Below, in pieces: positions 25,111 through 33,487 of a stretch of DNA of 64,000 nt. The notes beneath the pieces are model-generated. The model did not search any database, was not told the origin of the DNA, and saw only the letters and a list, made by a program, of their open reading frames with translations. Numbering within the stretch: position 1 is the first letter of the stretch; each line of letters starts with the position of its first letter. The stretch lies in NCBI RefSeq assembly GCF_000161455.1, contig NZ_CM000745.1, positions 252,459 through 316,458 on the forward strand, read 5' to 3'. Origin of the DNA: Bacillus pseudomycoides DSM 12442 (lineage in GTDB: Bacteria; Bacillota; Bacilli; Bacillales; Bacillaceae_G). Made by a program: the position numbers and the translations under genes.

Positions 25111-26154
25111 ATGATGACAGAGCAATTAATACCAATTCAGTGGAAAGATGATGCTTTAGTTTTATTAGATCAAACTCTATTACCGAATGAGGTAGTCTAT
25201 GAATCTTTTACAACAGCTGAGGGTGTATGGGATGCCATTCAAGTAATGAAAGTACGCGGGGCACCGGCGATTGGTGTTTCAGCAGCTTACGGTGTGTATT
25301 TAGGCGTAAAAGAGGCATCCGAAGATTCAGTGGAGTCATTTATAGAAGAAGTAAATAGAGTCTGCACGTACTTAGCGACATCTCGACCGACAGCGGTGAA
25401 CTTATTTTGGGCACTTGAGAGAATGGAAAATGCGGCAAAAGAACATTCCCATTTATCTATCGCTGATTTGAAAAATAGGTTATTAGAGGAAGCAAAAGGA
25501 ATTCATAAAGAAGATGAAGAGATTAACCGCCAAATTGGGGAATATGCATTAACATTGTTCCAAGATGGCATGGGTGTACTAACGCATTGTAATGCAGGTG
25601 CTTTAGCAACAACGAAATATGGTACTGCAACAGCGCCGATGTACCTAGCGAAAGAAAAGGGATGGGATTTAAAGATTTATTCTGATGAGACACGTCCTAG
25701 ATTACAAGGATCTACGTTAACGGCACTAGAACTGCAGCGAGCTGGGATTGATGTAACAGTCATTACGGATAATATGGCGGCAATGGTTATGTCACAAGGG
25801 AAAATTGATGCAGTTATTGTTGGCTGCGATCGTGTAGCGGCAAACGGTGATGTGGCAAATAAAATTGGAACGCTTGGTGTATCCATTTTAGCGAAATATT
25901 ATAACATTCCATTTTATGTTGCAGCACCGACTCCGACAATTGATGTAAAAACACCAACAGGTAAGGAGATTCCGATCGAGGAGCGTGATGCTTCTGAAGT
26001 GATTAACCGCTTTGGGAAATATTCAGCTCCAAAAGAAAGTAAAGTATATAATCCAGCGTTTGATGTAACGCCGCATGAGAATGTAACAGCAATTATTACG
26101 GAAAAGGGAATTGTTAGGGCTCCATTTACCGAGAATTTAAGAAAGTTATTTTAG
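25111..26154 (+). CDS. drdI: MtnA-family isomerase, probable 5-deoxyribose-1-phosphate isomerase (DrdI)
   Basis: A 347-residue aldose-ketose isomerase of the MtnA/eIF2B-like family. It would convert 5-deoxyribose 1-phosphate to 5-deoxyribulose 1-phosphate. Seen: RGAPAIG near residues 50-56, the catalytic cysteine in THCNAGALATTKYGTA, and the catalytic aspartate in VGCDRVAANGDVANKIGT. The kinase stop codon overlaps this gene's ribosome site AAGGAG, so translation is coupled. Two adjacent ATGs (25111, 25114) are both possible. General annotation would be mtnA (methylthioribose-1-phosphate isomerase); the aldolase downstream decides for the deoxyribose route. A dispersed repeat starts 16 bases after the stop. 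Confidence 0.88.
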   Translation: MMTEQLIPIQWKDDALVLLDQTLLPNEVVYESFTTAEGVWDAIQVMKVRGAPAIGVSAAYGVYLGVKEASEDSVESFIEEVNRVCTYLATSRPTAVNLFWALERMENAAKEHSHLSIADLKNRLLEEAKGIHKEDEEINRQIGEYALTLFQDGMGVLTHCNAGALATTKYGTATAPMYLAKEKGWDLKIYSDETRPRLQGSTLTALELQRAGIDVTVITDNMAAMVMSQGKIDAVIVGCDRVAANGDVANKIGTLGVSILAKYYNIPFYVAAPTPTIDVKTPTGKEIPIEERDASEVINRFGKYSAPKESKVYNPAFDVTPHENVTAIITEKGIVRAPFTENLRKLF

Positions 26155-26170
26155 TAATTATGAAATATAT

Positions 26171-26359
26171 AAGTACAAATTGAAAAACTGATATAAAACC
26201 TTTCTTTTTAGATGGGAGAGAGCGCCTGTCCATGCATAGAAGCGGTCAGGTCCTCTCCTGCCTCATGCCAAGTGAAAACAGAGAGAAAACAAGTAGCGAT
26301 CATCTTTTGTTCTTCGTAGTAGCGACTTATATGTTGAAAAATCAAGATGGGTTTATATA
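26171..26359 (+). repeat. Dispersed intergenic repeat, copy D
   Basis: The best preserved of the four copies. The hairpin arms GGAGAG-AGC-GCCTG-T-CC (about 26214-26230) and GG-T-CAGG-T-CCTCTCC (about 26244-26258) pair around ATGCATAGAAGC. It lies between the isomerase and the DeoR regulator, splitting the cluster and probably carrying or displacing the regulator's promoter. Confidence 0.78.
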
Positions 26360-26418
26360 GAAAATTGCTTATGTATATTAGACATATAAGAAAATAACGA
26401 AAAAGAGGACCGATTATC

Positions 26419-27204
26419 ATGTCTAATTCACCGGTAGAGAGAAGAAATAAAATCATTGAGATACTTGAACAAAGGGAGCACGTGGAAGTTTCATATTTAA
26501 GCGATGCATTTCAAGTATCATTAATGACAATAAGAAGAGATTTAGAGAAGCTTGAAAAAGACGGCAAAGTCATTCGGATGTACGGTGGTGTAAAACTAAA
26601 AACAAAGCGGGTATATGAATATTCGATGGAAGAGCGTCTAAATAGTAATAAGAGAGAGAAGTTAGCAATCGCACGTGAAGCTGCTAGGTTAATTGAAGAT
26701 GGTGATGTCGTTGCGTTTGATGCGAGTACAACAGCCCTTGAGGTAAGTAAACTTATTAAGGATCGCAAAGATGTAACGGTTGTGACAAATAACCTGAGCA
26801 TTGCGATTGAACTAGCAGATGTGCCAGAGATTGTTGTCATTGTACTCGGTGGCTTTTTACGTGGGAAATCATTATCTGTTATGGGAGCTTCTTTGAAACA
26901 GTATCTAGAGACAATTTATATTGATAAAGCTTTTATTTCAAGTAAAGCACTTAGTTTTCATGAAGGCTTAACAGATACAGCTATTGATGAAGGAGAAGCG
27001 AAGCAAGCAATGCTTAGCAAATCGAGTGAAGTCATTGTTTTAGCAGATCATACGAAGCTCGGAAATGTTGCTTTCTATAAGGTTTGTGATAAACAGGGTA
27101 TTACAAAAATTATCACAGATGAGCTCATACCGTTGACACCACTGCAGCAAGAATGTATTAACAGCTATAAAGAATATGGTACACCCATTATTCTAGCAAA
27201 CTAG
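26419..27204 (+). CDS. DeoR-family transcriptional regulator of the deoxyribose cluster
   Basis: A 261-residue repressor. An N-terminal winged helix (about 5-60; RRNKIIEILEQREHVEVSYL, then VSLMTIRRDLEKLE) is followed by a sugar-phosphate sensor domain with VVAFDASTTALEVSKLI and VMGASLKQYLETIYIDKAF, ending in KLGNVAFYKVCD. DeoR proteins usually bind a phosphorylated intermediate of the pathway they repress, here likely a 5-deoxypentose phosphate. GAGGACC lies upstream of ATG 26419. It is flanked by the isomerase and aldolase genes in one orientation. Confidence 0.9.
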   Translation: MSNSPVERRNKIIEILEQREHVEVSYLSDAFQVSLMTIRRDLEKLEKDGKVIRMYGGVKLKTKRVYEYSMEERLNSNKREKLAIAREAARLIEDGDVVAFDASTTALEVSKLIKDRKDVTVVTNNLSIAIELADVPEIVVIVLGGFLRGKSLSVMGASLKQYLETIYIDKAFISSKALSFHEGLTDTAIDEGEAKQAMLSKSSEVIVLADHTKLGNVAFYKVCDKQGITKIITDELIPLTPLQQECINSYKEYGTPIILAN

Positions 27205-27240
27205 TCGTCACAGAGTTCACACCAAGGGGGATGTATATAT

Positions 27241-27882
27241 ATGTTACTACAAAAAGAAAGAGAAGAGATTGTAGCGTATGGAAAGAAAATGATCGCTAGC
27301 GGATTAACAAAGGGGACTGGCGGTAATATTAGTATTTTTAATCGTGAACAAGGTCTTATTGCAATAAGTCCAAGTGGTTTAGATTATTTTGAAACAGTGC
27401 CTGAAGATGTAGCTATATTGAATTTAGATGGTGAAATTGTGGAAGGGGATAGAAAGCCTTCTAGTGAACTAGATATGCATCTTATTTATTATAGAAAGCG
27501 TGAGGACATCAACGCACTTGTTCACACGCACTCCCCTTACGCAAAAACAATAGCATCATTAGGATGGGAACTTCCTGCGGTATCTTATCTGATTGCTTTC
27601 GCAGGGCCGAATGTACGTTGTGCGCCGTATGAAACATTCGGAACAAAGGAACTAGCAGAAGCGGCTTTTGAAGGAATGATTGATCGCCGTGCGGTTTTAC
27701 TTGCTAATCACGGCTTAATGGCCGGTGGGAACAATATAAAAATGGCGTTTACTGTTGCGGAGGAAATTGAATTTTGCGCGCAAATTTATTATCAAACGAA
27801 GTGCATTGGAGAGCCAAAATTGTTGCCAGAGGAAGAGATGGCAAGATTGGCGAAGAAGTTTGATGGGTATGGGCAACACTAG
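27241..27882 (+). CDS. drdA: Class II aldolase, 5-deoxyribulose-1-phosphate aldolase (DrdA)
   Basis: A 213-residue member of the fuculose-1-phosphate aldolase family. The metal histidines are in HTHSPYAKT and LANHGLMAGG, the acidic catalytic residue in PSSELDMHL, and the phosphate loop in TKGTGGNISIF. In B. thuringiensis this type of aldolase splits 5-deoxyribulose 1-phosphate to dihydroxyacetone phosphate and acetaldehyde and uses manganese. AAGGGGGATG precedes ATG 27241. It is the last gene of the cluster and is followed by a bidirectional terminator. Confidence 0.9.
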   Translation: MLLQKEREEIVAYGKKMIASGLTKGTGGNISIFNREQGLIAISPSGLDYFETVPEDVAILNLDGEIVEGDRKPSSELDMHLIYYRKREDINALVHTHSPYAKTIASLGWELPAVSYLIAFAGPNVRCAPYETFGTKELAEAAFEGMIDRRAVLLANHGLMAGGNNIKMAFTVAEEIEFCAQIYYQTKCIGEPKLLPEEEMARLAKKFDGYGQH

Positions 27883-27896
27883 AATTAGTAAATAGA

Positions 27897-27942
27897 AAAA
27901 ATCCCTCGAGAACAAATCGATTCTCAAGGGATTTTATTTTTA
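27897..27942 (+). terminator. Bidirectional terminator between aldolase and siderophore permease genes
   Basis: A 14-15 bp stem (AAAATCCCTCGAGAA with TTCTCAAGGGATTTT, one mismatch) with T runs on both sides. Confidence 0.88.
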
Positions 27943-28941
27943 TTTCTTAAGTAACAAATACATAAAATAAGGAGCACCAATCAAAGCGACCATAATCCCC
28001 GCTGGAATTCCACTTGGCTCTACAATATGACGACCAATTGTATCTGCAAGTAACAATAGCCATCCCCCGATTAAAATGGCAACAGGAAGAAATAATTGAT
28101 GCCTCGGCCCGACTAAAGATTTTGCGATGTGAGGAGCCATAAGTCCGATAAAGGCAATTCCCCCTGTGACTGAAACGGCAGAAGCTGCTAATGCAACGGC
28201 TGCTATAAGGAGTGAGCGGCGTTCTTTTTCGAGTGCGACACCAACACCAATTGCTACATGCTCATTTAATGCAAGGAGATTTAATCGGTTTGCTTTATAG
28301 AAAGTAAATGGAATGAGTACAGCTAGCCATGGAAGGAGTGCGAAAACAAAAACCCAGTCATCTCCCCAAATGTTTCCGGCAATCCATTTTGCGATAAAGT
28401 CTACTTTTGCACGTTCAGCAGATGAAATAAGTACAATCATCGTTCCGGAAAGAGCGAACGTAAATCCAATTCCTGTTAATGTCAGTCTTATCGGTTGAAG
28501 CCCAGCAGTTTTACTGTATGAAAATCCATAGATGAGACAGGCTGTAATAAAGGCACCGATAAATCCAACGATTGGTAGCAAGTAAACAAATGAGCCTGCG
28601 TCTATTGGAAAATATAAAAAGAAAAGGGCAATTGCAACGCCTGCCCCTGAGTTAATACCGATAATACCAGGCTCGGCTAGATCATTACGCGTTATACCTT
28701 GTAGTATAGCTCCTGATAAGGCAAGTGCCATACCAGCTAATAGTGTAATCACAATTCGTGGTAATCGAAGAGAAAATAAAATAAATTCTTCTTTAAATGT
28801 ACCTTGGCCCAAAAGTGTAGGTAGCAGTCTATCATAGGACAATGAAGCTGCTCCTAGGCCCATTCCAATTGTAATGGTTGCTGCAATAAGCAGGAGTAAG
28901 GCAAGTACGATTACTCGTTGTTTTTTAGATTGTTGAATCAT
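27940..28941 (-). CDS. Ferric-siderophore ABC permease, FecCD family (second subunit)
   Basis: A 333-residue inner-membrane permease with about nine or ten spans. Family hallmarks: SLRLPRIVITLLAGMALALSGA near residue 50, the NDLAEPGIIGINSGAG loop, and FIGLMAPHIAKSLVGPRHQ near residue 270. Its ATG overlaps the stop of the upstream permease by four bases (28938-28941), typical of a heterodimeric permease pair. It lies third in a minus-strand operon behind a binding protein. No ATPase gene is in the window, so a shared ATPase elsewhere (as YusV serves several importers in B. subtilis) is expected. Confidence 0.9.
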   Translation of the reverse strand: MIQQSKKQRVIVLALLLLIAATITIGMGLGAASLSYDRLLPTLLGQGTFKEEFILFSLRLPRIVITLLAGMALALSGAILQGITRNDLAEPGIIGINSGAGVAIALFFLYFPIDAGSFVYLLPIVGFIGAFITACLIYGFSYSKTAGLQPIRLTLTGIGFTFALSGTMIVLISSAERAKVDFIAKWIAGNIWGDDWVFVFALLPWLAVLIPFTFYKANRLNLLALNEHVAIGVGVALEKERRSLLIAAVALAASAVSVTGGIAFIGLMAPHIAKSLVGPRHQLFLPVAILIGGWLLLLADTIGRHIVEPSGIPAGIMVALIGAPYFMYLLLKK

Positions 28942-29948
28942 GAGAACGACCTTCCTCCTTTACGTACGATGAATAGGAAGAATGGTAAACCTACAATTGC
29001 GATAATGGCCGCTATTGGTGTTTCATATGGAGCGTTGATTGTGCGTCCAAGTGTGTCAGCTAATAGCATAAAAGAAGCACCAGCAATGGCAGACATCGGT
29101 AGCACAAATCGATAGTCTGGTCCGACAATAGGGCGGACCATATGAGGTACCATTAAACCGATAAATGCCATATTTCCAACAAGTGCAACAGAAGCACCGG
29201 CAAGTAAAATGATAACGATAAAAAGAATGATTTTAATGACGATGATTTTTTGACCGAGTCCTATTGCTACTTCTTCGCTTAAGCTAAGAATCGTCAATTT
29301 CTTTGAAAATAAGATTGCAATGAATATACTGATTGAAATAACTGGAACAATGACCTGTAATTGGCTCCATGATGTTCCGATTACGCCTCCGGCAGTCCAC
29401 ATGGATACATCTTGTGAGATTTTAAAATAAATCCCGATTCCTTCTGAAATCGCGACTAAAAATGCTGAAACCGCGGCGCCAGCAAGTACAATACGAAGAG
29501 GAGAAAGCCCGCCTTTTTTCATCATACCAATTCCGAAGACCATAATGGCGCCGATAGCAGCACCGATAAAACAAGCAATCATTATATAAAAATAGTTTAC
29601 AGAAGGAATAAGGGCAAGTGTAATTGCCAAGGCAGCGTTGGCACCACCAGTTAGCCCGAGTAATCCTGGATCAGCGAGTGGATTTCGCGTTATACCTTGC
29701 ATAATCGCACCAGAAACAGCGAGCCCAGCTCCAACAAAAATGGCTGCAATTTCACGTGGGAAGCGAAGTTCACGGATAATGGAGAACTTTTCTCCATTAA
29801 CGTTAGAAGTCAGCGCTATCCATACATCCTTTATAGAGGTATCTGCTGCGCCAAATACCATGGCAACCATAAATATAATAAAGAACACAATGATTCCTAA
29901 AATGAGCTTGTATACAAAGGAAGTGGAACGTAGATTGTCTTTTGTCAT
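28938..29948 (-). CDS. Ferric-siderophore ABC permease, FecCD family (first subunit)
   Basis: A 336-residue permease with the same plan as its downstream partner: ELRFPREIAAIFVGAGLAVSGAIMQG, the NPLADPGLLGLTGGANAAL loop, and FIGLMVPHMVRPIVGPDYR. I take ATG 29948 as the start because the longer form from 29972 adds a lysine-rich octapeptide and has no purine-rich site before it; AAAGATGTGA precedes 29948. It resembles YfiZ/FeuB of B. subtilis. It is 70 bases after the binding-protein gene in the same operon. Confidence 0.9.
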   Translation of the reverse strand: MTKDNLRSTSFVYKLILGIIVFFIIFMVAMVFGAADTSIKDVWIALTSNVNGEKFSIIRELRFPREIAAIFVGAGLAVSGAIMQGITRNPLADPGLLGLTGGANAALAITLALIPSVNYFYIMIACFIGAAIGAIMVFGIGMMKKGGLSPLRIVLAGAAVSAFLVAISEGIGIYFKISQDVSMWTAGGVIGTSWSQLQVIVPVISISIFIAILFSKKLTILSLSEEVAIGLGQKIIVIKIILFIVIILLAGASVALVGNMAFIGLMVPHMVRPIVGPDYRFVLPMSAIAGASFMLLADTLGRTINAPYETPIAAIIAIVGLPFFLFIVRKGGRSFS

Positions 29949-30020
29949 TAGTTTCACATCTTTTCTTTTCATAGAATAAAGGAAGAGGAATTCTTTAAAT
30001 AAGAATTCCTCATTGTTGTG

Positions 30021-30944
30021 TTATTTACCAAGAAAGCTTTTCTTGAAGAAATCTAGTTGGAAATCTAATGTGATTGGATCATTAAAATAGAATTCTTTCG
30101 CGTTTACTTCAAATGCTTTATTGTTTTTAACAGCTGGAATGTTTTTGTACGATTCTGTTTCTTGGAATGAATTATTCGTATCGTTGTTTTTACTTATAAT
30201 TAAGTAATCCCCAGCATACTCAGGTAGAACTTCAGCAGATAATGCATAGTAGCCATCTTTTAGCGCTTTTTCTTTTACTTTTTCCGGCATTTTTAATTTC
30301 ATTTCTTGATACAGGATTTCTGTTCCACGGCCCCAGTTATCGCCGAATACATAGATTTGTTTGTCGAAGTTTTCAATAACAGAAACGGTTGTATCTTCAC
30401 CAATTTTTGTTTTAATATCTTTTCCAGCGGCTTGCGCACGTTTTTTGAAATCATCAACCCAAGCTTTTGCTTCTTTTTCTTTATTTAGTAGTTTACCGAT
30501 TTCTAAATGTTGTGTTAAGTAGTCAACTTTCCCATATGTGAATGTTACAGTAGGAGCGATTTTTTTTAACTTATCGATATTTTTAATGTTTGATAAACCA
30601 ATGATTAAATCTGGATTTAATTCGATAATTTTTTCAACATTTTCATCAGATACTTCTGTAACATCTTTCAATTTTTTTTCAAAACGCGGATTCATTTTAG
30701 ACCATGAATCTACACCAACAAGGTTTACACCTAAAGATATTACGTTACCTGCGAATGATGATAGTACAACAACGCGTTTGGGATTTGCAGGAACTTCAAC
30801 TTTACCATTCTCAGATTGATATGTAATTGTTTCTGATTTGCTTCCCTTTGCATTTGAATCGTTTTTCTTATCTGTCGAACCGTTGCTACAAGCACTCATA
30901 ACGAGTACGAATAGAACTGTAAGTGAAATGAATAACTTTTTCAT
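30021..30944 (-). CDS. Ferric-siderophore-binding lipoprotein (YfiY/FeuA-like)
   Basis: A 307-residue substrate-binding lipoprotein of the FecB/BtuF fold. The signal ends in a lipobox VMSAC (Cys19), then a polar linker. Two lobes are joined by a long helix; conserved stretches are KRVVVLSSFAGNVISLGV, VEKIIELNPDLIIGLSN and GDNWGRGTEILYQEMKL. AAAAAGGAGAAAG precedes ATG 30944. A perfect Fur box lies about 190 bases upstream, so expression should rise under iron limitation. The siderophore cannot be named from the sequence. Confidence 0.9.
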   Translation of the reverse strand: MKKLFISLTVLFVLVMSACSNGSTDKKNDSNAKGSKSETITYQSENGKVEVPANPKRVVVLSSFAGNVISLGVNLVGVDSWSKMNPRFEKKLKDVTEVSDENVEKIIELNPDLIIGLSNIKNIDKLKKIAPTVTFTYGKVDYLTQHLEIGKLLNKEKEAKAWVDDFKKRAQAAGKDIKTKIGEDTTVSVIENFDKQIYVFGDNWGRGTEILYQEMKLKMPEKVKEKALKDGYYALSAEVLPEYAGDYLIISKNNDTNNSFQETESYKNIPAVKNNKAFEVNAKEFYFNDPITLDFQLDFFKKSFLGK

Positions 30945-31131
30945 TTTTTCTTTCTCCTTTTTATAAAATTGTATGTAGTATATAGCTTTCTAACGGGATA
31001 GATGTCTTGCACTTAGTAGTTAAGGAATCTTATAAATCTTGATATTGAGATTTACTATAATAAAATACTTGAGGGATCTATAAATAAACGAGCCGCTATT
31101 TTCCCTACAAATTTGTTAATAGTTTACAAAA

Positions 31132-31146
31132 TGATAATGATTATCA
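31132..31146. promoter_or_regulatory. Fur box (perfect 7-1-7)
   Basis: TGATAATGATTATCA is an exact match to the Bacillus Fur 7-1-7 palindrome. It lies in the region between the divergent siderophore importer operon and the FNR gene and most likely controls the importer on the minus strand. Confidence 0.92.
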
Positions 31147-31203
31147 ATATCGATTCTTTAATAATATAATTTTATATTTTTCTATTGTCAATAGTTATTT
31201 TGA

Positions 31204-31232
31204 TTGAAAACCTGAAGGGAAAAGGTTATATT
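31204..31232 (+). promoter_or_regulatory. Sigma-A promoter of the FNR gene
   Basis: TTGAAA and TATATT separated by 17 bases, just before the second Fur box. Confidence 0.55.
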
Positions 31233-31236
31233 TTAT

Positions 31237-31251
31237 TGAGAATGATAATCA
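31237..31251 (+). promoter_or_regulatory. Fur box upstream of the FNR gene
   Basis: TGAGAATGATAATCA departs from the 7-1-7 Fur consensus at two positions. It covers the expected transcription start of the reductase gene. Confidence 0.8.
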
Positions 31252-31281
31252 ATTATATTTGATACCTGGGAGTGAACATAA

Positions 31282-32331
31282 ATGAATCCAGAAGAATTAT
31301 TTGATGTGACCGTGATTGGAGGAGGTCCAGCAGGGCTTTACTCAGCGTTTTATAGTGGGCTTAGGGAAATGAAAACAAAAATAATTGAATTTCAACCACA
31401 GTTAGGTGGGAAAGTACATGTTTATCCTGAGAAAATGATTTGGGATATCGGGGGATTGCCACCAGTTACTGGAGCGCAGTTAATTGAGCAGCTTGTGGAG
31501 CAAGGGTTAACATTTCATCCGGAAGTAGTGTTGAATGAAAAGGTAGAGTCAATCAATCGGAATGAAGAGGGAGTTTTTGTGCTAACAACTTTCTCTGGTC
31601 AAAAGCACTTTTCAAAAACAGTTATTGTAGCTACTGGAAGTGGAATATTAAAACCACAAAAGTTAGCAATTGAAGGTGCAGAGAGGTTTGAAGTATCAAA
31701 TTTAAATTATACGGTCAAATCTTTAAAGGGTTTTAAAGATAAGACTGTAATTATTTCAGGTGGAGGAAACTCAGCGATCGATTGGGCAAATGAATTAGAG
31801 CCCATTGCGAAAAAGGTTTATTTAACATATAGAAAAGATGCCTTAGCTGGTCATGAAGCACAAGTTACTCAGCTTATGAATAGTTCGGTAGATTGTCTCT
31901 TTAATACGTCGATTACAAAGTTGATGGCTGATGATAATCACGAAGCAATTGAATATATTGAGTTAACGAATCATGAAACAGGTGAAGTTTCTCATTTACC
32001 TATTGACGAAGTCATTATTAATCATGGGTATGAACGTGATATAACATTATTGGAAAATAGTGAACTAAATGTTGAAATCGTTGATAATTATTTTATTGCC
32101 GGGAGTGCGAACAGTGAATCTTCAATAGAAGGGCTATATGCTGCTGGAGATATTTTAAAGCATGAAGGGAAATTGCATTTAATTGCGGGTGCTTTCCAAG
32201 ATGCTGGAAATGCTGTAAATAAAGCAAAACAATTTATTCAACCAGATGCGAGTGAATATGGAATGGTTTCTTCCCATAATGATGTTTTCAAGCAGCGTAA
32301 CCGAGAAATTATTAAGCAAATGATGAAATAA
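31282..32331 (+). CDS. Ferredoxin/flavodoxin-NADP+ reductase, thioredoxin-reductase-like (FNR1/YcgT type)
   Basis: A 349-residue flavoprotein. The FAD motif is GGGPAGLYSAF (residues 13-23), the NADPH motif GGGNSAIDWANEL, and the second FAD motif AAGDILKHEGK. The CxxC of thioredoxin reductase is absent, which marks the TrxR-like FNR group; B. cereus has two, and this corresponds to the one called FNR1. It would reduce ferredoxin or flavodoxin. A Fur box on its promoter and a divergent ferric-siderophore importer suggest it feeds electrons to iron release or to iron-limited redox chemistry. GGGAGTG precedes ATG 31282. Confidence 0.92.
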   Translation: MNPEELFDVTVIGGGPAGLYSAFYSGLREMKTKIIEFQPQLGGKVHVYPEKMIWDIGGLPPVTGAQLIEQLVEQGLTFHPEVVLNEKVESINRNEEGVFVLTTFSGQKHFSKTVIVATGSGILKPQKLAIEGAERFEVSNLNYTVKSLKGFKDKTVIISGGGNSAIDWANELEPIAKKVYLTYRKDALAGHEAQVTQLMNSSVDCLFNTSITKLMADDNHEAIEYIELTNHETGEVSHLPIDEVIINHGYERDITLLENSELNVEIVDNYFIAGSANSESSIEGLYAAGDILKHEGKLHLIAGAFQDAGNAVNKAKQFIQPDASEYGMVSSHNDVFKQRNREIIKQMMK

Positions 32332-32430
32332 TGGGTCGTGTTGAGAAGTTTAAAGAGTGGAAAGAAATAAATAGAGAAGAATATGTAAATGAATTATGAG
32401 AGATTTGAAATAAATATCTTTTTAATAGAT

Positions 32431-32488
32431 AAACACCCAGTTACTTTCCTAATCTTTATTAAGTAAGGAAGTAGGCTGGGTGTTTATA
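32431..32488 (+). terminator. Long terminator hairpin after the FNR gene
   Basis: The outer arms AAACACCCAG and CTGGGTGTTT and inner arms ACTTTCCT and AGGAAGT form an extended stem. The T run is short (TTTATATAA). Confidence 0.7.
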
Positions 32489-32532
32489 TAATTACTATGT
32501 TTTTTATCATTTGTATTACATTGGTTTCTTCA

Positions 32533-32586
32533 GTTCACGTCTTTTACATGTATTTTGAGAAGAGAATACATGTAAAAGACGTGAAC
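32533..32586. repeat. Perfect 22-bp inverted repeat, 10-base loop
   Basis: Arms 32533-32554 and 32565-32586 are exact reverse complements, separated by TTGAGAAGAG. There is no T run directly after the right arm, so it is not a standard terminator. The arms contain the inner palindrome TACATGTA. An open frame runs across it (32497-32733) without a ribosome site. It lies between the FNR terminator and the 3' end of a minus-strand gene. Confidence 0.9.
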
Positions 32587-32640
32587 GTTGGATTTGTAAA
32601 TCTTTTTTTTGTGGTTCATATTTTTTATAGACAAGGAAAA

Positions 32641-33009
32641 TTATGCTGTTCCTTGTGCGTACTGATCAGGAAACTGCTTATTTTGCACAGAGGCAATATA
32701 TTGTTTCCCGTGTTTTCTAGCCATAGATTCTAGTATGTGACGTACACGTTTTGTAAGATGTCCCTGGTTTTGTAACGCTTCACAGTATGCATCATAGTAA
32801 GCATATTTAGCCCAAAGGAAATCATCTTGTTGAAATATAAAATGATGTTTATACCATTCTCCAATTGTATTATAGTTTACGCTTTCATTTGCAGCCTTTG
32901 TTTGCTCAATGATTCTTTTTGGTAAAGCTTTAGAAAGCTGAGAAGCAGTATTTATTGTTTCAGTTTGTAATGATTGCTCTAACATTGTAATGATGTGACG
33001 AGTAGCCAT
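32641..33009 (-). CDS. Hypothetical soluble helical protein
   Basis: A 122-residue protein, basic and rich in aromatic residues in the middle (EWYKHHFIFQQDDFLWAKYAYYDAYCEAL). It has no signal or membrane segment. A perfect AAGGAGAG stands 9 bases before ATG 33009, so it is probably real. I do not recognise the family. The next gene upstream is divergent and encodes a small DNA-binding protein. Confidence 0.7.
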   Translation of the reverse strand: MATRHIITMLEQSLQTETINTASQLSKALPKRIIEQTKAANESVNYNTIGEWYKHHFIFQQDDFLWAKYAYYDAYCEALQNQGHLTKRVRHILESMARKHGKQYIASVQNKQFPDQYAQGTA

Positions 33010-33189
33010 ATGTTTAACTCTCCTTTGTGTAAATGGATAAATGCCATCTATATTTTTTTAATACTTACTATATTATTATACAATATATGGAATGCATCTA
33101 CCTGCTTTTTGATTTGTATTTACAAAATCTTTTTATTTTATTTATAAAAATCTTTTATAATAATGTAGACATAAAAAAATAATAAGGGA

Positions 33190-33429
33190 ATGAAACGATT
33201 GTATATAACGGTAAAAGAAGCAGCAGAATATTTAAATATTCCGGAATCTTACATTGAAGAATTGGTTCAGCAAAAACGAATTCGAGCCGTGTATGACGGT
33301 GAGCAATATTTGCTGAATAAAGAACAGTTCAATACGCATTTAGAGCAAATGGAAAAATATAAACAGTTAGTAGAAGAAATATTAAATGAGCCAATTCCAG
33401 AGGATATGGATGTAAAAGACGAAGATTAA
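33190..33429 (+). CDS. Excisionase/MerR-like small DNA-binding protein
   Basis: A 79-residue protein with an N-terminal excisionase-type winged helix: LYITVKEAAEYLNIPESYIEELVQQKRIRAVYDGEQYLLNKEQF. This is followed by an acidic amphipathic tail. Such domains serve as phage or transposon excisionases or as small regulators. No integrase is nearby, so a regulator is more likely. AATAAGGGA precedes ATG 33190. A short terminator (33471-33487) follows, into whose T run a bcr1 element is inserted. Confidence 0.75.
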   Translation: MKRLYITVKEAAEYLNIPESYIEELVQQKRIRAVYDGEQYLLNKEQFNTHLEQMEKYKQLVEEILNEPIPEDMDVKDED

Positions 33430-33470
33430 AACTCATGGGCCTATAGCGTAGTACTCTATGAAAAATGATA

Positions 33471-33487
33471 CAGAATCATTTTTATCC
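33471..33487 (+). terminator. Short terminator-like hairpin joined to bcr1
   Basis: AAAATGAT and ATCATTTT pair around a 5-base loop, and the right arm runs into the TTTAT end of bcr1. Confidence 0.5.

Noticed and set aside
32497..32733. 78-codon plus-strand open frame
   Set aside because: It spans the 22-bp inverted repeat, overlaps the end of the minus-strand gene and has no ribosome site.
33190..33429. Excisionase-like gene as sign of a prophage or integrative element
   Set aside because: No integrase, phage genes or attachment repeats around it; the surroundings are chromosomal coat and metabolic genes.
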